64,000 nucleotides of DNA from an uncultured bacterium (GTDB lineage Bacteria; Cyanobacteriota; Vampirovibrionia; Gastranaerophilales; Gastranaerophilaceae): contig CATLLN010000004.1 in NCBI GenBank assembly GCA_950022695.1, positions 1 through 64,000 of the forward strand, written 5' to 3'. The notes beneath the pieces are model-generated. The model was not told the origin of the DNA. It did no database searches and saw nothing but the letters and a program-made list of their open reading frames with translations. Shown here in pieces: positions 1 through 11,187 of this stretch (within the stretch, counting starts at the first letter, position 1; each line of letters starts with the position of its first letter). A program made the translations under genes and the position numbers.

Positions 1-195
1 TGTTTTTTCGCGCGGTCAAGCACAAAAAACGCGCCTGAGATGCACTCATTCCCATTTGTTCGATCCCTTTCGTTGTTAGTATTATTACTTTTATAAACGG
101 CTTAATATCTGTATTTCTTTAATAATTTAAGTTTTTATGTAAAGAAATGTAACTTTATCAAACTGGAATTATTATTAAATAATATTTCTGACTAA

Positions 196-396
196 TTGTT
201 TTATATATTTAGTATGAAAAAAGAAAGGCAAAAAATGTATACAGAACGTGAAAAAGAAATTATGTTTTATTTAAACAAAGGCTTGGAAAATTCGGCAATT
301 TCAGCGGAGTTAGGAATCAGTAAACATACATTGAAATCGCATATTATGTCAATAGTGAGAAAAATGAAAAAATCCAAATCAACCCTTGAAAAATAA
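196..396 (+). CDS. Small LuxR/GerE-type HTH-only protein; start probably 214 or 235
   Basis: TEREKEIMFYLNKGLENSAISAELGISKHTLKSHIMSIVRKM matches the LuxR C-terminal HTH pattern; RBS-like aaagaaagg before the ATG at 235. Confidence 0.65.
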   Translation: MFYIFSMKKERQKMYTEREKEIMFYLNKGLENSAISAELGISKHTLKSHIMSIVRKMKKSKSTLEK

Positions 397-452
397 AAAG
401 AATACAGTTACAATATGGATTATAGTACATTAACAACACTAAAAACATTCAT

Positions 453-850
453 GGGGACGTTTTGGATTAGACAGGATGTTTGGTGAAAATAGATTGCGTG
501 TCCGTGCGCTGTTCACGGTTATCAACGAGCAAAACAAATTAAATGCTAACAATGTAATTAAAGCAGACTTCTCTAGAGCAGCAGCTTTAGCAGCGTAGTC
601 GCTATTTAGCTACTTATAGAACCCAGCTTGCCGGTTTTATAGGTCAATTATGCAAGTTGCAGTGCAGTGATTGGCAGTAGCTGCATTAAGATAACTGTCA
701 AAGGTTTAGAGTTTCCTTTAAATAAAACCTTGGATTAATTTATCGGGTTTTGATATTTTCCTGAATTAGTCGAGAGAATAAATATCTACACACGTAGAGG
801 TTTATTTTGATCCATTTTGGACGTGGGTTCGACTCCCACCGTCTCCACCA
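453..850 (+). ncRNA. ssrA: tmRNA (transfer-messenger RNA)
   Basis: 5' GGGGACGTTTTGGATTAGACAGGAT and 3' GTGGGTTCGACTCCCACCGTCTCCACCA; tag ORF GCT AAC AAT GTA ATT AAA GCA GAC TTC TCT AGA GCA GCA GCT TTA GCA GCG TAG (ANNVIKADFSRAAALAA) at 545-598. Confidence 0.96.
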
Positions 851-859
851 TTAAAATAC

Positions 860-884
860 AGAGGCTTACGACAGCCTCTTTTTT
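860..884 (+). terminator. Rho-independent terminator downstream of tmRNA
   Basis: agaggcttacgacagcctctttttt hairpin plus T-run. Confidence 0.8.
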
Positions 885-1429
885 AGTGCCAAATTCCCCG
901 CACTGTGTGGGTGTACTTTAACAGGACATTTTATCTGAACGAATAAAAGTATTATTCGGCAGAGTTGGCTTGGTGTTTGAGTTTTGTTGGTCGGAAATAA
1001 TCATTTTATGCGTTATCAAAATGGCTCAAAAGTCGCTTTTGGGTATCAAAATTGGGCTCAAATTTCCAAATTTAAACCTTTAAAATACTTGTATCTACTT
1101 GTTTACCCCCTATTTTACTAAATTGTACGGGTAAAATGATTATTTGACAAATATGGACTTTTAAGTCCGTTTTGAAGTTTATTTTAAATTATTTTAAAAA
1201 TACAAAAGGTCGGTAATTTATACGCAAAGGTAGGATATGCATATTTTGACAAAATCATGGCTTATCGCTTACTAAGGAATAAAACTTTTTGATATTTTAG
1301 TTTCTAAAAGCATTACAATTATTGCTTTGGGACAATTGTTTAAATATCGAGTTAAGCAATTTCTAATTCATAACCTAATTCTTGAAATATTTTAACAATT
1401 GTAGAAACTTTCAGTTCTTTTTCACTTTT

Positions 1430-2560
1430 TTAAGAACGCTCATTCATTGAGACATAATTTGCATGAGCTTCACACTCAGCTTCATAAACAGCATCGTTAT
1501 CAATAGTTTCTTGCAATATCTCAATTTCAGTTGCTTCAATACCTGTTACATAATTGTTTTCAATATCATAACAAGAAGAAATAAGAATTTTTGCTTCAAT
1601 ATATCCGACACAAAAATCATCAACATATACATTAAATTTGCCGATTGCATTTAATTCTATATATAAATCATTGTCATCAATATCTAAGCATTTGATTGAA
1701 TCAGTTTCGATTATATAAACTTCAATAATATCATAATCATAATTATATCCGAAGATAGGTGTTTGCTCTATTATAAGTCCTGATTTAATATCTTCTAAAA
1801 CAAATTCTTCGAAATTTAATGGATATCCATAGTTACTATATTTTTGTTTTAGAAGTTGAGGAATAAAGTTGTTTTCTATTGTTTTAAACAATTCATCTGC
1901 TGGTATTTGGGTTTTTTCATTTAAATAATCTTGCAAAGTTAATATTCTAATATTTGTTGGATTTATGGATTCTCTTTCTAAATCGTCTTTATAATCATTA
2001 GGTAAATTATTCATATCCATAAAATCTTTAATATTATTCGTAATAAAAATTAGATTATTACTATATTGTGCATTTTTTAAAATATCTATCAATGTATTCC
2101 ATATAGCATAATCCTTTATGCCCTTGTCTGTCCCTTTTTTAAATGGAAATTTTCGTTCATAAATTCTATTAAAAACATCATGTATATTTAAAGTTTTAGG
2201 AATAGGTTGAATATTTATATTGTTACTTTTTAATTTTTCCATATATTTTACTTTAAAATTGGAATATTCATGGGCTATAAAATTTGTATCAATTTCTATT
2301 GATGGGTTATTAATTTTTATTCCATAATTAGAAAAATTCTTAATTTTATCTTTGAGTTTTTGATTACAACTATCTATTGTTTCATTTAGATTTTTACAAG
2401 TATCTCTCAAATGTGAGCATACTTCATCAACTACAATTTCTGGTATATATAAAGTTCTTGTATTAAAATTTATATCTCTTATTAACTTTAGTTTTGGCTT
2501 TTGAAAGAAATAATCTTTTGTGTCTTCCAAGATACACGTATCAATTACAATAATAGTCAC
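1430..2560 (-). CDS. PIN-domain (DUF4935-like) putative RNase with C-terminal extension
   Basis: MTIIVIDTCILED...PEIVVDEV...DKGIKDYAIWNTLI...FITNNIKDF: spaced PIN acidic residues. Confidence 0.7.
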   Translation of the reverse strand: MTIIVIDTCILEDTKDYFFQKPKLKLIRDINFNTRTLYIPEIVVDEVCSHLRDTCKNLNETIDSCNQKLKDKIKNFSNYGIKINNPSIEIDTNFIAHEYSNFKVKYMEKLKSNNINIQPIPKTLNIHDVFNRIYERKFPFKKGTDKGIKDYAIWNTLIDILKNAQYSNNLIFITNNIKDFMDMNNLPNDYKDDLERESINPTNIRILTLQDYLNEKTQIPADELFKTIENNFIPQLLKQKYSNYGYPLNFEEFVLEDIKSGLIIEQTPIFGYNYDYDIIEVYIIETDSIKCLDIDDNDLYIELNAIGKFNVYVDDFCVGYIEAKILISSCYDIENNYVTGIEATEIEILQETIDNDAVYEAECEAHANYVSMNERS

Positions 2561-2772
2561 ATATACTCCTTTTTATATGATTATATTATAAATAAATTAG
2601 AATTATTAATAATTAAGTTTATTTCTTAATCGATGTGTTATAAAATCATATACTACAAGTTTGATCCTCATCATTCTCGTCAATTTTGGGCAATTATATA
2701 AAAAATATCTTGACACATTTTGACATAATACTCGGAAATGGTGTTCCAATTGGAGCTAAAACGAGTTAATGT

Positions 2773-4827
2773 GTGTGTACGATGAACGAACACTATATAG
2801 ATATAAAGCGAATAGCAGATATAAAAGGGTTGAAAAGTACCCGTTCGATTAGGATTGCTATTCAAAAAGGGAAATACATAGCTCGGGAAGTTAAAGTTAA
2901 TGGAGGAACTTCTTATGAGATTTTGTATTCAAGTTTAGAGTCTGAAATTCAAGAAAAACTTGAAGATGAAACGATTAAATCAACAGCTCTAATTCATGTA
3001 GAAAATAAAGTGAATTTTATTTCAGAGAACGCAAGGTTAAACGCATTGGCAAGAGTAGATATCGTAACAGCATTATTTAATCTACGGACAAAATATCAAA
3101 CAAAGAAAGAAGCTGATGAGGTATTTTTAGATTTGTATAATAGCGGAATGTATTTACCTCAAATATATAAATTTGTCGGCTCTATCTCAATCGGAACATT
3201 ACATCGTTGGGTTAAGGCTTATGAAAATTATGGAACAAACGGGCTTTTACCACAAAGAAGAACATCTCAACAAAACGAATATAATACAATATTAAATAAT
3301 GAGATGAAACAAATATTTTTAAAATATCTTCTGCATCCGAATAAATTCAGCATTGGTAAGGCAATTAATTTAACAAGACACGTTTTAGAAAAACGAGGTT
3401 ATGAAAATATACCTTGCAACCTTACATTTAGAAGATTCGCTGAACATTTTAAAAAGACAAATTATTCAAAATGGATACTAATGAGAGAGGGTGAAAAAGC
3501 ATACCACGATAAAGTGGAAGCATATATTGAGAGAGATATTTCAAAACTGAAAGTAGGCGATGTTTTAATCGCAGACGGACACGTTCTTAATTTCCAAGTA
3601 ATAAATCCATTCACAGGCAAGCCGACGAGAGCAACACTCGTTGGCTTTTTAGATTGGAAATCAACGGCACTTGTCGGATATGAAATTATGATGACAGAAA
3701 ATACTCAATGTATTGCATCAGCTTTAAGAAATGCAATTTTAAATCTTGGTTTGATTCCAAAGGTTGTATATCAAGATAACGGAAAAGCATTTAAAGCAAA
3801 GTATTTTCAACACACAGATTTTGATGAGGCAGGGTTTAATGGAGTTTATTCAAATCTTGGAATTAAATCTGTATTTGCTAAACCATACAATGCAAGTGCA
3901 AAGGTTATTGAGAGATTTTTCTTAGAATTTCAGGAAGAGTTTGAAAAGATGATGATTTCATACATTGGAACTTCAATTGAAGATAAGCCGGCGTGGTTGA
4001 AAAGAGGTGAAAAGTTGCATAAACAAATGCATCAAAAGACAACTAAAAACTATATTCCGACAGTTCAGGAAGTAATTAAATATATTGATTGTTGGATTAA
4101 ATATCACAACTCAAAACCTTGTCCTAATGATAGTTCAAAGAGCATTCAAGAGATGTTAAATGGTGTTCAAGCAGATTGCCGGCAGAGGGCTGGAGCGAAA
4201 GTGAGCCCGTTTAACGCCGGCAACCAAGCTAGACAAGATATTGATAAAAACATTTTGAACGATCTGATGATGAGAACAGAAACAAGAACAATTAATAAAC
4301 ATGGAATAACGTTCTTAGGTTTGCATTACAGGAGCGACATTTTACTTGATTTAAGGGAATCGGTGTTTATCAGATACAGTTTATTTGATTTATCTAAAAT
4401 TCACGTTTATTCGATGAAAGGCGAGTTTTTGTGTGTAGCTCGTCAGGTAGAAAAAGTTCACCCAATGGCAAATCACTTTGGAACCGTCAAAGATATGGAA
4501 GAATACAAACATCAAATTCAAAAACAAAAACGACAGTTTAATAAGGCTAAAAAAGAGTTTTTGAAATATTATCCGGCAGAAGATGCTGAGGTTTTAGAAA
4601 TAGAAAAAGACGAGCCAATTATTGAAATTGAGAAATTTGAACAAAATAAAATCCATCAAAAACAGCATTTAACTGAACGTGAAGTACAGATGAATATACC
4701 AATATTTTCATCAAATTACGAGAAATACGAGTGGTTAATGCTACATGGCTGCACTTATCCCGAGCAAAGAAAGTGGCTTGCTGATTATATCAGAAGTAAA
4801 GAATACCAAAATATATATGAGGAATGA
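2773..4827 (+). mobile_element. Mu-like DDE transposase (MuA/TniA-type, rve core), copy 1
   Basis: VLIADGH...VVYQDNGKAFKA...PYNASAKVIERFF gives D-D-E; N-terminal HTH; followed by an ATPase. Confidence 0.85.
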
Positions 4828-4830
4828 ATT

Positions 4831-5559
4831 ATGAACAAAAAATTTGTGAAAACAAAAAACGTAAAAGAATTTATAGGATTTATGGAAGAATTAAAATCAC
4901 TTCCGCCGAACATTCCTAAAATTGCTCTAGTTTATGGTGAGTATGGACTTGGGAAATCTGAAACGATAAAATGGTGGACTTTCAAAAATGATTGCATTTA
5001 TGTTAGAGCAACGAAAGGGATGTCAGTTAGATGGTTGCTCTCAGAAATATCAGAAGAACTTGGAGAAGAAGCGTATTGGCATTCCCAAGAAACTTTTAAT
5101 ATGATTGAAAATAAATTAAGGCAAATGCCTAAAACTATAATTATTGATGAAGTTGATTATCTTATAAATAATAACGTAATTGAGATTTTGAGGGATTTGC
5201 ATGATAGAACAAATTGTCCGTTAGTTTTAGTTGGAATGGCAAATATTGATAAAAAATTATCCCGCTATCCTCATTTAAAAGACAGGATTTACAAAGCTTT
5301 TAAATTTCAAAGTTATGAAAGCCAAGATATTAAACAAATAATATCAGAACTTACAGAAATTCCCATAAGTTCAGACGGACTTGAGTATTTGGCGACAAGA
5401 CATAATCAATTTAGACAGATAGTTAAACTGATAAATAAGGTTGAAAAGCTTGCCAAAACGAATGGCATTGATAAATTAGATGAAACAATTTTAAGGAACT
5501 TGTTAAATGAAAGACAAAATATTACAACTTTGCAAACGACTAAACAAATTTACGCTTGA
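4831..5559 (+). CDS. AAA ATPase, MuB/TniB-like transposition protein
   Basis: Walker A GEYGLGKSET, Walker B TIIIDEVDYL; starts 3 nt after the transposase. Confidence 0.85.
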   Translation: MNKKFVKTKNVKEFIGFMEELKSLPPNIPKIALVYGEYGLGKSETIKWWTFKNDCIYVRATKGMSVRWLLSEISEELGEEAYWHSQETFNMIENKLRQMPKTIIIDEVDYLINNNVIEILRDLHDRTNCPLVLVGMANIDKKLSRYPHLKDRIYKAFKFQSYESQDIKQIISELTEIPISSDGLEYLATRHNQFRQIVKLINKVEKLAKTNGIDKLDETILRNLLNERQNITTLQTTKQIYA

Positions 5560-6169
5560 TGAAATTATTATAATATCAGAAATAGGCGCAGATGGTTTGT
5601 TACCGATTTTAAATACAATTATTTCTGAAAATAAGTTATTGTATAAAAATGGTGTTTATTCTTACTTAAAGAAACAAACCGTTTCTGATAAATACCCGAT
5701 TTTAAAATATTATCCTAAAGCAACTATTGACTTAGTTTTAAAGTGTTTTTGCGAAATAATTACTACCACTAAAACTTCTCATATATTATCAATGGGCGAG
5801 GATCAGGTGCAAAAAATTTATACTATTTTCAGAAAAATAATATATGAGCAACAGAAAAAGTTGTTGGATAGTAATTATTTTAAAAATCCCCAAAATGCAC
5901 GACGTAGAATGTTTTTTGAAAAAGAAGTTTATTTATACATCTATAATCATCAGGTTTTTGTATCTGAAACATTGTTGCAAAGCCCGGATGATAAATCTTT
6001 GAATACAAATAACAAGGCAGAATTTTCAAAAATTTATTGTTATCTGGCAAGAAAGCTAACTCATAACCAAAATAAGCATAATTTAGAATATAAAATTGCA
6101 GAAATTTTATGGCGCAGAAATAAAAAATTTGATGAATTATATCTCGACCTTAAAAGACAAGTTTCGTAA
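5507..6169 (+). CDS. Transposon-associated hypothetical protein
   Basis: 220 aa ORF overlapping the ATPase 3' end by 53 nt in another frame; operon-like. Confidence 0.6.
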   Translation: MKDKILQLCKRLNKFTLDEIIIISEIGADGLLPILNTIISENKLLYKNGVYSYLKKQTVSDKYPILKYYPKATIDLVLKCFCEIITTTKTSHILSMGEDQVQKIYTIFRKIIYEQQKKLLDSNYFKNPQNARRRMFFEKEVYLYIYNHQVFVSETLLQSPDDKSLNTNNKAEFSKIYCYLARKLTHNQNKHNLEYKIAEILWRRNKKFDELYLDLKRQVS

Positions 6170-6412
6170 TCTTTTGTAATAAACTTTTCCCCATTTTTAA
6201 AATCCGTCTTAAAGACTTATAACACAAGAGTTTTAGTATAAAATTGCATTTTTTTTAAAAACGTATTTAGTGAGTTTCCGCAGGGAATTTTCCCTCTTTA
6301 TAAAATTGCACGCATTTATTTTTACAACGGTTATAAATATAATTTTAAATGTATTTGAAAGCACTATTATATACAAACAAAATTTTCGTCAATATTGCTT
6401 AATATTTCTTCG

Positions 6413-6549
6413 TAAATTTGTGGACAATTTTTCAAATGAGTTTCAAAGCAAGTTATATAAAGAGATAGAGGTATATAATTTTGCAAAATGAGAAAAATGA
6501 TTTTCTTTTTATTACAGGGTTTCACTCAAAAAAATTGTCCACAAATTTA
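6413..6549. repeat. 20-bp perfect inverted repeat taaatttgtggacaattttt / aaaaattgtccacaaattta
   Basis: Arms 6413-6432 and 6530-6549, between two transposase modules. Confidence 0.85.
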
Positions 6550-6606
6550 TGTACGAATGTAAAGCAGGGTTTAAATCGTATTACCAAAGAATTAAAATAG
6601 ATATTT

Positions 6607-8613
6607 ATGAAAAACACTAAAGATAACACTAATTTATGGATAAAAACAGATGAAGCTTCCGAACTTTTAGGTTTAAGTGAACAAACTCTTAAAAAGCAAT
6701 GCCGAGCAGGAAAGTTTGTTTATAAAATTGTTAAAAAAGGAAAGCGAGCAAATTATTCTATTTTATTAAAATCAATGCCAGACTTTGCACAAAATAAATA
6801 TCTTGGCGAAACTGAACTTGACGTGAATTATTCAGAAGTCCCTAATTGGGCAAAACAACAAGCAGAAAAGTATGTTCGAATATTGGAAGCTTCTAAAGGA
6901 CTTAAGGGGAAAGATTTAGAAAAATTTGTCATTGATTGGAATAATAATAAAAATGAAGAATACACAACATCTTACTCGTCAATCATTAAAATGCGCAAAA
7001 GATATTTTAGATATGGTGTTGCTGGATTGTTGTCAAAGCACGGACAGCATTTAGTCGGCTCTTGTGTTTCTGATGATTATTTTGAATATTTTAAAACCCT
7101 ATATTTAGTTGAAGGAGCACCGTCTTTAAGAAGTTGTAGAGATTTGACTTTGGGTTATGCCGTAAGAGAGTTTGGTGCAAACAGGGAAACTTTTCCAAGT
7201 TTTATGGCTTTTAAACGCAGATTAGATAAAGAAATTCCTGAACAAAGTATTTACCTTGCAAGATATGGTCAAACAGCTTGGAATAGGAAGTACAACAATT
7301 TTATAGAGCGAGATTATTCAAATATAACTTGTAATCAAGTGTGGGTGTCAGATCATGCACAAATTGATGTGGCTTGTTATACAGAAAATAATAAAGTAGT
7401 TTTTCCTTGGGTTACGGTATGGCGAGATTATAAATCAGGTAAATGGCTCGGGTGGATTTTGCAAACAGGGAATCCTAATTCTGATTTGATTTTTCAATCA
7501 TTTTATTATGCTGTAAGTGAATTCGGACTTCCTAAAGATGTAATTATAGATAACGGAAAAGACTACAGAGCAAAAGACTTTGCCGGTGGACGTAAGAATT
7601 TTAAAATTGAAACAAATAAAAACAAAACTTCTGCAATGTTGAAAGAACTCAATGTCAATGTGCATTTTGCTTTACCTTATAATGCACAGACCAAACCTGT
7701 CGAAAGAGATTTTCTTAAAATTAAAGAATTACTCTCAAAACATTGCGTTGGATATAGAGGTGGAAATGTTCTTGAAAGACCTGAAAAGCTTGCTAATGAA
7801 ATAAAAGAAAACAAGATTATGAAATTTGAAGATTTTAAAATACTATTTAATAAAATAATAACAAACATTTTAAATAAAAAACCATCACGAGGAAAGAATT
7901 TAAACGGTAAATGCCCTGATGAATTATTTTATGAAGAATTTAAAGAAAAAATAGTTACCTCGAAAGATGCACTAAAGTTGTTCTGTGCAAGAACATCTAA
8001 GGATTATATAATCGGAAGAAACGGAATAAAAGACAGCTCTATCAATACAACTTATTGGGCAGATTGGATGATTAACAAAAAAGGCACAAAAGTATATATG
8101 CGCAGGGATATAGCAAATTATAAAGAAGCGTGGATATTTAATACCGGAAATGATGAATTTATCGGCAAAGCCCACGCGATTAAATCAGTTGCTGCACTAT
8201 ATGCTCCAAAAGTTTCAAAAGAAGAGTTTGAAGAAGCAATGGCAACTAAAAAACGTAATTTAAAAATTGCAAAAGCATATATTAAACAAAATAATAAAAT
8301 ATCAGCAGAAGAAAAATACAAAGATTATGAAGCCGCTTATGCTTGTGTCGAAAGAGAATACAAAAAGTCAGTTAAGGTTTCTAAATTAGCAAACACAAAA
8401 ATGGACGATGCAATTAAAAAGAATAAAGAAATGGAGCAATTTGGAAAGCAAGATTTATCAATATTTTTACCGAAAGAAAATAAAAACTTTTATTATTGGA
8501 ATACAGAAAAATATTTAGATGAACCGGAAGGAGAATTGTTCCTATTTGAAACGGATAAAATCTTGAAAGAAGAACGAACAGAACAAATTGCTAAGAATAT
8601 TGGAGTTTTATGA
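6607..8613 (+). mobile_element. Mu-like DDE transposase, copy 2 (divergent)
   Basis: VWVSDHAQID...VIIDNGKDYRA...PYNAQTKPVERDFLKIKE; N-terminal helix-turn-helix ASELLGLSEQTLKKQCRAG. Confidence 0.85.
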
Positions 8614-9023
8614 AAAGAGATAAATATTATGATAAAGCAGAAAAAATGTATGTTGAGCAATTCATAACCGAAGTTGGGGTTGCAAAACGTCTTGGAATAA
8701 GTGATAGAACCGTTCGCCGTTGGAAAGCGGATGGTAATTGGGGTGAAAAGCGAAAAAAATATTTAACTAAACAAAAATTTACTAATTATGATATGTACCA
8801 ATTAGTTCGGAAAATGCTTGACGATTTTAATGAGGATGTCACAAACAACCAACAAATTGATACTTCAAGATTATATAAATTTATAAACTTAACCGAAGAA
8901 ATGCTTAAACCAAAATCTAAAGAATTAACTTTAAAAGAATTATTAAAGATAGCACTTAAAGAGTATAATATTGAAGATGATTTATATAATGATGACGATG
9001 AGGACTGGGAAATTGATTTTTAA
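8610..9023 (+). CDS. Small HTH protein resembling phage terminase small subunit/DUF1804-type
   Basis: KMYVEQFITEVGVAKRLGISDRTVRRWKADGNW; overlaps transposase 2 stop (ATGA). Confidence 0.6.
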   Translation: MKRDKYYDKAEKMYVEQFITEVGVAKRLGISDRTVRRWKADGNWGEKRKKYLTKQKFTNYDMYQLVRKMLDDFNEDVTNNQQIDTSRLYKFINLTEEMLKPKSKELTLKELLKIALKEYNIEDDLYNDDDEDWEIDF

Positions 9024-9130
9024 GCCAAAATTCATCATTTGGATAAAAAATATATACCACCTCGTATTTTTAATTCAATAGAACGCCTGTTGAACACTTT
9101 TTGAACAACATTTGAATAATTTTGTGGGTT

Positions 9131-9352
9131 TTAATTTTCCTCTCCGGCAGCATCAATAAAAAACGCATTCAATAAATCCGCTTCTGCTCGTAAATTTTTA
9201 ATAACCGGAGCTAGATTGTAACATTCTTCAAGTTCCGGTTGATTACTAACAAAGTAATCAATAACGACGGTGATATTATATACATCTTCCGCCCATTTGC
9301 TTATTTTCTTAAATTCCTTTTCGCTAATATTGTACCCGTTAACCTCTTTCAT
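9131..9352 (-). CDS. Small hypothetical protein
   Basis: 73 aa; strong SD aaggaggatagattATG. Confidence 0.6.
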   Translation of the reverse strand: MKEVNGYNISEKEFKKISKWAEDVYNITVVIDYFVSNQPELEECYNLAPVIKNLRAEADLLNAFFIDAAGEEN

Positions 9353-9478
9353 AATCTATCCTCCTTTTTGACACACAACACATTATCGACAAAGAGGAAG
9401 GAAAGCTAGTTGAAATAAGAAAGAAGTTACATTCTGACATAATTATATTTAACAATAATTATTTTTGTTTTTTAATGA

Positions 9479-10258
9479 TTAATTTTTCTTTTTAGAACAA
9501 TTTTGTGGTTTATGAAACCAATTAAAAAATTTAGAAAAAGTGGTTATAAGTTGTTCTTTCTTGATACAAAGCCAACAATAAATATTGGGTGAATTATGTT
9601 TAATACTACCAATTGCTTCATCCCACAACTTATAACTTCTGTCATTAGCATATTCAGGATAAGTTAATCTTAATTTATCTTCGATTGAATTTAAAGGAAA
9701 CTTTGAAGAATAAATACCTAATACATCTATTTTGTATTTTATCAAGTTCTTTTGTAAAATAACTACTGGTATTGCTAAATTCTTTATTACTTCCAAATGG
9801 TTATTTTTTATATTTGCAAAAATTCCTGTATCGGACTCCGATGGTATCTTATTTTTATACTGAGTTTCTATAAATATATTATATTCTTCCAGTGTTTTAA
9901 TAAAAGCATTATAAGAATTAATTAGCTTATGCAATAAACTTGTTAAATATGGATTATAACCTGCTAAAAAATAATAATCTTTTTCTTGAAAAGCATTAAT
10001 ATCAGCTAATATGCAATTAATTTTTAATCCTGAAATATTATTTTCGATATTTGATTTTAAATCTGTCAAATCATTATATAAAAAATCAAGACAGTTAAAT
10101 AATTCATCAATTTTTTTTATTACATTTTGCTTTTGTTTAATTTTTTCAAGACATACATTATATTTAAATGCACAGATAGCACCTAAAAATACACAAAGGA
10201 TTTCTATTCCAATTTTTGTCCAATCTATTGAAGAAGTTCCTATTGTTATTGTTATCAA
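9479..10258 (-). CDS. N-terminally membrane-anchored hypothetical protein, likely co-transcribed with the DpnII endonuclease gene
   Basis: N-terminal TM IGIEILCVFLGAICAF; TTG start 2 nt after the dpnB-like stop. Confidence 0.6.
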   Translation of the reverse strand: MITITIGTSSIDWTKIGIEILCVFLGAICAFKYNVCLEKIKQKQNVIKKIDELFNCLDFLYNDLTDLKSNIENNISGLKINCILADINAFQEKDYYFLAGYNPYLTSLLHKLINSYNAFIKTLEEYNIFIETQYKNKIPSESDTGIFANIKNNHLEVIKNLAIPVVILQKNLIKYKIDVLGIYSSKFPLNSIEDKLRLTYPEYANDRSYKLWDEAIGSIKHNSPNIYCWLCIKKEQLITTFSKFFNWFHKPQNCSKKKN

Positions 10259-10260
10259 AG

Positions 10261-11157
10261 TTATAATTCTCCTAAAATTTCATCTTCTAAATCTTGAATA
10301 TTATAAACCGTATCCAAAACATCAAAAGTTTCTTCAAGATTATTTTTTGCACTATTCCAACCGCAGCCATCAGTAAACCAGACAAATGTTACACCGTCTA
10401 TTGTTGCAACTTCTTGTGCTAAAGTTTTATAGCTTCTTGCTGTTTCATTAAGTTTTGAGCCACCGCTTGAATAGAAATTTGTTTCGATTACATAAATTTG
10501 ATTATCAGTTTTAATCACAAAATCAAACCGTTTTTCCATTTTGCCTTGATTTGAAATTGCAGATAAATTTACATTCCACTTTTGTTCAATTTCGTGAATA
10601 TACATTTCTTTGAAATAGTTTTGACCTTTAACAAATCCGGCTTTTTGAATATATTCTTCAACGAGATTTTCCATTAAATGTCCACCACGATTTTTACGAC
10701 CATTACTGTCTAATCCCGTTTCAACACCAGTTGCATAGTCAACTAAATTACTGACAATATGATTCTCCAACAAATCAAACAATTTAGTTTTTCTCATAAA
10801 CATTTTATAATCATCTATACTGTAGTTTTGTTCCTTAAATGAAAAATTATATTCTCCATCAGCATCCGTAACAGAAATTTCGTTAGAGCGAACCGCCAAA
10901 AGCAGAGGAATACATTTTAGGGTTTCGGGATATTTAGTGATAATGTCTTCAAACTCTTTTTCAATATTTTTTGAGCCAACTAGCGAATTTAAAATATTTA
11001 ATTCAACTTTAATATCATCAACATTTTTATTTACTTTCTCAAAATCTACATAGTAGCAATAATCTGCAATACAAGGTCTAAATGTAGATAACCATTCTTT
11101 AAACTCTCTTTTCATGTATATTCTCCTGTATATTTTCATGATAGCATGAGCATGCAA
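10261..11157 (-). CDS. dpnB: DpnII-family type II restriction endonuclease (GATC); start may be 11115
   Basis: LNSLVGSKNIEKEFEDI..., VSNLVDYATGVETGLDSNGRKNRGG, RFDFVIKTDNQIYVIETNFYSSGGSKLNETARSYK match remembered R.DpnII. Confidence 0.93.
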   Translation of the reverse strand: MHAHAIMKIYRRIYMKREFKEWLSTFRPCIADYCYYVDFEKVNKNVDDIKVELNILNSLVGSKNIEKEFEDIITKYPETLKCIPLLLAVRSNEISVTDADGEYNFSFKEQNYSIDDYKMFMRKTKLFDLLENHIVSNLVDYATGVETGLDSNGRKNRGGHLMENLVEEYIQKAGFVKGQNYFKEMYIHEIEQKWNVNLSAISNQGKMEKRFDFVIKTDNQIYVIETNFYSSGGSKLNETARSYKTLAQEVATIDGVTFVWFTDGCGWNSAKNNLEETFDVLDTVYNIQDLEDEILGEL

Positions 11158-11187
11158 TTTATTGTTATTTGTTAAGAAAAGGAATGT

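Noticed and set aside
6270-6491. 73 aa ORF between the transposase modules
   Set aside because: Overlaps the inverted repeat and low-complexity AT DNA; no convincing RBS or domain
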